Positions 62,476-64,000 of a stretch of DNA of 64,000 nt are shown one piece after another. A program made the translations under genes and the position numbers. Source of the DNA: Rhodoplanes sp. (GTDB taxonomy: Bacteria; Pseudomonadota; Alphaproteobacteria; Rhizobiales; Xanthobacteraceae); contig NZ_JACAAX010000011.1 of assembly GCF_013377085.1 (NCBI RefSeq), forward strand, positions 1 to 64,000. The letters run 5' to 3'. The notes beneath the pieces are model-generated. The model was not told the origin of the DNA, did not search any database, and saw only the letters and a program-made list of their open reading frames with translations. Within the stretch, counting starts at the first letter, position 1. Each line of letters starts with the position of its first letter.

Positions 62476-64000
62476 ATGCGGGCCGAAGTCATGCGGGCCG
62501 AAGACACGGGGGCCGAAGACACGGGGGCCGACGCGACGCACCGAACCGGGCAGGCAAGCGCGCCGGTGGGCGAGCCAGCCGCGATGGTCGCGCCGGCGGT
62601 GGTCCATGCGGGCGTCGAGGCGACGGCAGTGCCGGCCTGGGACGACGCCCCCGTCACGCCGGCCCGCACCGGCCTGGCGGTCTCGTTCGACGTCTTCGAC
62701 ACCGTGCTGATGCGCCGCTGCACCACGCCGGACGGCGTCTTCGAGCTGGCCTGCCGGCATGCCGGCGCCGATGTCGGCCGCCCCGGCCTGGTCGAGAGCT
62801 TCGTGCAGCACCGCAAGCTCGCCGAGACGACGGCGCGGCGCCGCGTTTTTCGCGCCAACTCCGAACCCGCCCGCAGCGGCCGCGTCGACCGTGTCGCCTC
62901 GGCCGAAGTGACCATCGAGGCCATCTACCAGGAGTTTCCCCGCCGGCTGTTCGGCCTCGAGGCGCTCGCGCCCGCCGATCTGGCCGAGATCGAGTTCCGC
63001 GCCGAGCTCGATCTCTGCGTCGCCGACCCGGAGGTGGCATTCCTGTACGACGAGGCGCGCGACGAGGGCTTTCGCACCGGCTTCGTCTCCGACACCTATT
63101 GGGGCGCCGAGCGGCTCGCAAAACTGCTGCGCCACTGCCGGCCCGGCCTCGCCTGGGACTTCCTCTATGCCTCGTGCGACCACGGCACCGCCAAGGCCGA
63201 CCGCCTGTTCGAGCATGTGCTCGAGGCCGAAAACCTCGATCCGGCGGCGCTGACCCATATGGGCGACAACCCGGCCGCCGATGTCGCCGCCCCGCGAAAG
63301 CTCGGCATCGGGGCGCGGCCCTATGCCCAGGCGACGCCCTGGCTCGCCGGCGTCCTCCAGCGCGAGGAGACGATCTTCGCGCTGGCGACCCACGGCGCGC
63401 CGATGGGCCGGCGGCTCGACGGCGGCGCCCGCACGCTGCGCCGACGGGCCGCCCGCACCACCCCGGTGACGACGCCCGCCGCCGCGCTCGGCCTTGCGGT
63501 GCTGGGCCCGGTGCTCGCGGCCTTCGACCGCTTCGTCGAGGCGCAGGTCCGGCAGATCGAAGCCGAGGGCCGCCGCGTCGCGGTGGCGTTCCTGGCCCGG
63601 GACGGCGCCCTGTCGCGCGACGTCTGGACGAGGCTGCACCCGGACCGGCCGGCCGCCTGGCTGGAGATCAACCGCCGCACCGCGGCGCTGGCGGCCGCCG
63701 ACGGCGAGGCCGGCTTCGCACCGCTGCTCGACCCGATCGACGCCATCGACCGCCCGACCGCGGTCGACATGCTGGGGCTCGACGCGCCGGCGTTGCGGCG
63801 TTTCTTCGCGACCAGTGGCGGCGTCGCCACCGGCCCGGCGCTCGCCGCCGCGCTGCCCCGCCTGTTCGGCCGCAAGGCCATCGCGGATCTGGCCGGCGGC
63901 ATGCGCGACGGCCTCATCGCCCATCTGCGCCGGGAGATCGGCGGCTTCGACGGTCTCGACGACCTGGTGCTGGTCGATCTCGGCTACAGCGGCTCGGTGC
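62476..64000 (+). CDS. Large HAD-superfamily protein, incomplete at window end
   Basis: 508 codons are visible from ATG 62476 and the frame is open at the right edge. Residues 1-60 are low in complexity, with imperfect MRAE/TGAE repeats, so translation may begin further in. SFDVFDTVLMRR (about 69-80) is HAD motif I (DxDxT-like), GFVSDTYWGAERLAKLL is motif II, and HMGDNPAADVAAPRKLGI is motif IV. A second domain begins near 340 (AVAFLARDGALSRDVW) and another acidic strand closes the visible part (LVLVDLGYSG). Similar proteins occur in polysaccharide and glycosyltransferase clusters. Function uncertain. Confidence 0.78.
   Translation, partial: MRAEVMRAEDTGAEDTGADATHRTGQASAPVGEPAAMVAPAVVHAGVEATAVPAWDDAPVTPARTGLAVSFDVFDTVLMRRCTTPDGVFELACRHAGADVGRPGLVESFVQHRKLAETTARRRVFRANSEPARSGRVDRVASAEVTIEAIYQEFPRRLFGLEALAPADLAEIEFRAELDLCVADPEVAFLYDEARDEGFRTGFVSDTYWGAERLAKLLRHCRPGLAWDFLYASCDHGTAKADRLFEHVLEAENLDPAALTHMGDNPAADVAAPRKLGIGARPYAQATPWLAGVLQREETIFALATHGAPMGRRLDGGARTLRRRAARTTPVTTPAAALGLAVLGPVLAAFDRFVEAQVRQIEAEGRRVAVAFLARDGALSRDVWTRLHPDRPAAWLEINRRTAALAAADGEAGFAPLLDPIDAIDRPTAVDMLGLDAPALRRFFATSGGVATGPALAAALPRLFGRKAIADLAGGMRDGLIAHLRREIGGFDGLDDLVLVDLGYSGSV

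Overview
The window is high-GC bacterial chromosome, apart from one AT-rich patch near 58.5-61.0 kb. It fits an alphaproteobacterium of the Hyphomicrobiales (Rhizobiales) type. The grounds are a PleC/DivJ/PdhS-like sensor kinase, a dxs-tlyA-RNA methyltransferase run, adjacent fabI and aroC-ribB genes, many Bug, TRAP and LysR genes, and intergenic palindromes of a kind common in that order. This placement is inference. I saw no rRNA, tRNA, CRISPR array or insertion sequence.

Layout. 1-6.2 kb: two caspase-fold genes (one without its catalytic His and Cys) flank a sensor kinase and a membrane aspartic protease. 6.4-11.2 kb: an ArsR/VOC pair, a lactonase-type amidohydrolase with a Bug binding protein, and PHA synthase. 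11.8-14.5 kb: a three-gene respiratory module (seven-haem cytochrome c, di-haem-type cytochrome b, ethylbenzene-dehydrogenase-domain cytochrome). 14.5-17.5 kb: tandem TauE/SafE exporters and dusA. 17.5-25.0 kb: a TRAP transporter, alcohol dehydrogenase, CitE-like lyase and CoA-acylating aldehyde dehydrogenase operon with a divergent LysR gene. 25.1-31.1 kb: a GntR, dehydrogenase, RraA and Bug module between a complete aldo/keto reductase gene and a 241-bp broken copy of its end, then a second reductase.

31.4-50.4 kb: a CDF metal transporter and xseB, then about 13 kb of accessory genes (pirin, PLP decarboxylase, MBL hydrolase, GntP permease with CdaR regulator, and a CitMHS/Tat-exported amidohydrolase/LysR/2-hydroxyacid dehydrogenase/RraA set), a decayed ku-ligD fusion, and dxs, tlyA and an RlmD-like methyltransferase. 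xseB and dxs are usually neighbours in this group, so the accessory block appears to split a core cluster. 50.5-58.4 kb: FMN 2-hydroxyacid oxidase with LysR, a VWA protein, alanine dehydrogenase, ribB, aroC and fabI. 58.4-61.0 kb: the AT-rich island, with a lycopene-cyclase-like flavoprotein and an unknown membrane protein transcribed towards each other, each preceded by the same 15-nt element. 61.1-64.0 kb: a XerC/D-type recombinase and the start of a large HAD-domain protein.

The recurring theme is small-molecule catabolism. Three loci pair a solute receptor or permease with an amidohydrolase and/or an RraA-type aldolase and a dehydrogenase, each with or near its own regulator, as expected for uptake and cleavage of hydroxy, oxo or tricarboxylic acids. 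The observations most worth following up are the Ku/LigD relic, the convergent island pair, the catalytically dead caspase paralogue and the cytochrome module without a recognisable catalytic subunit.
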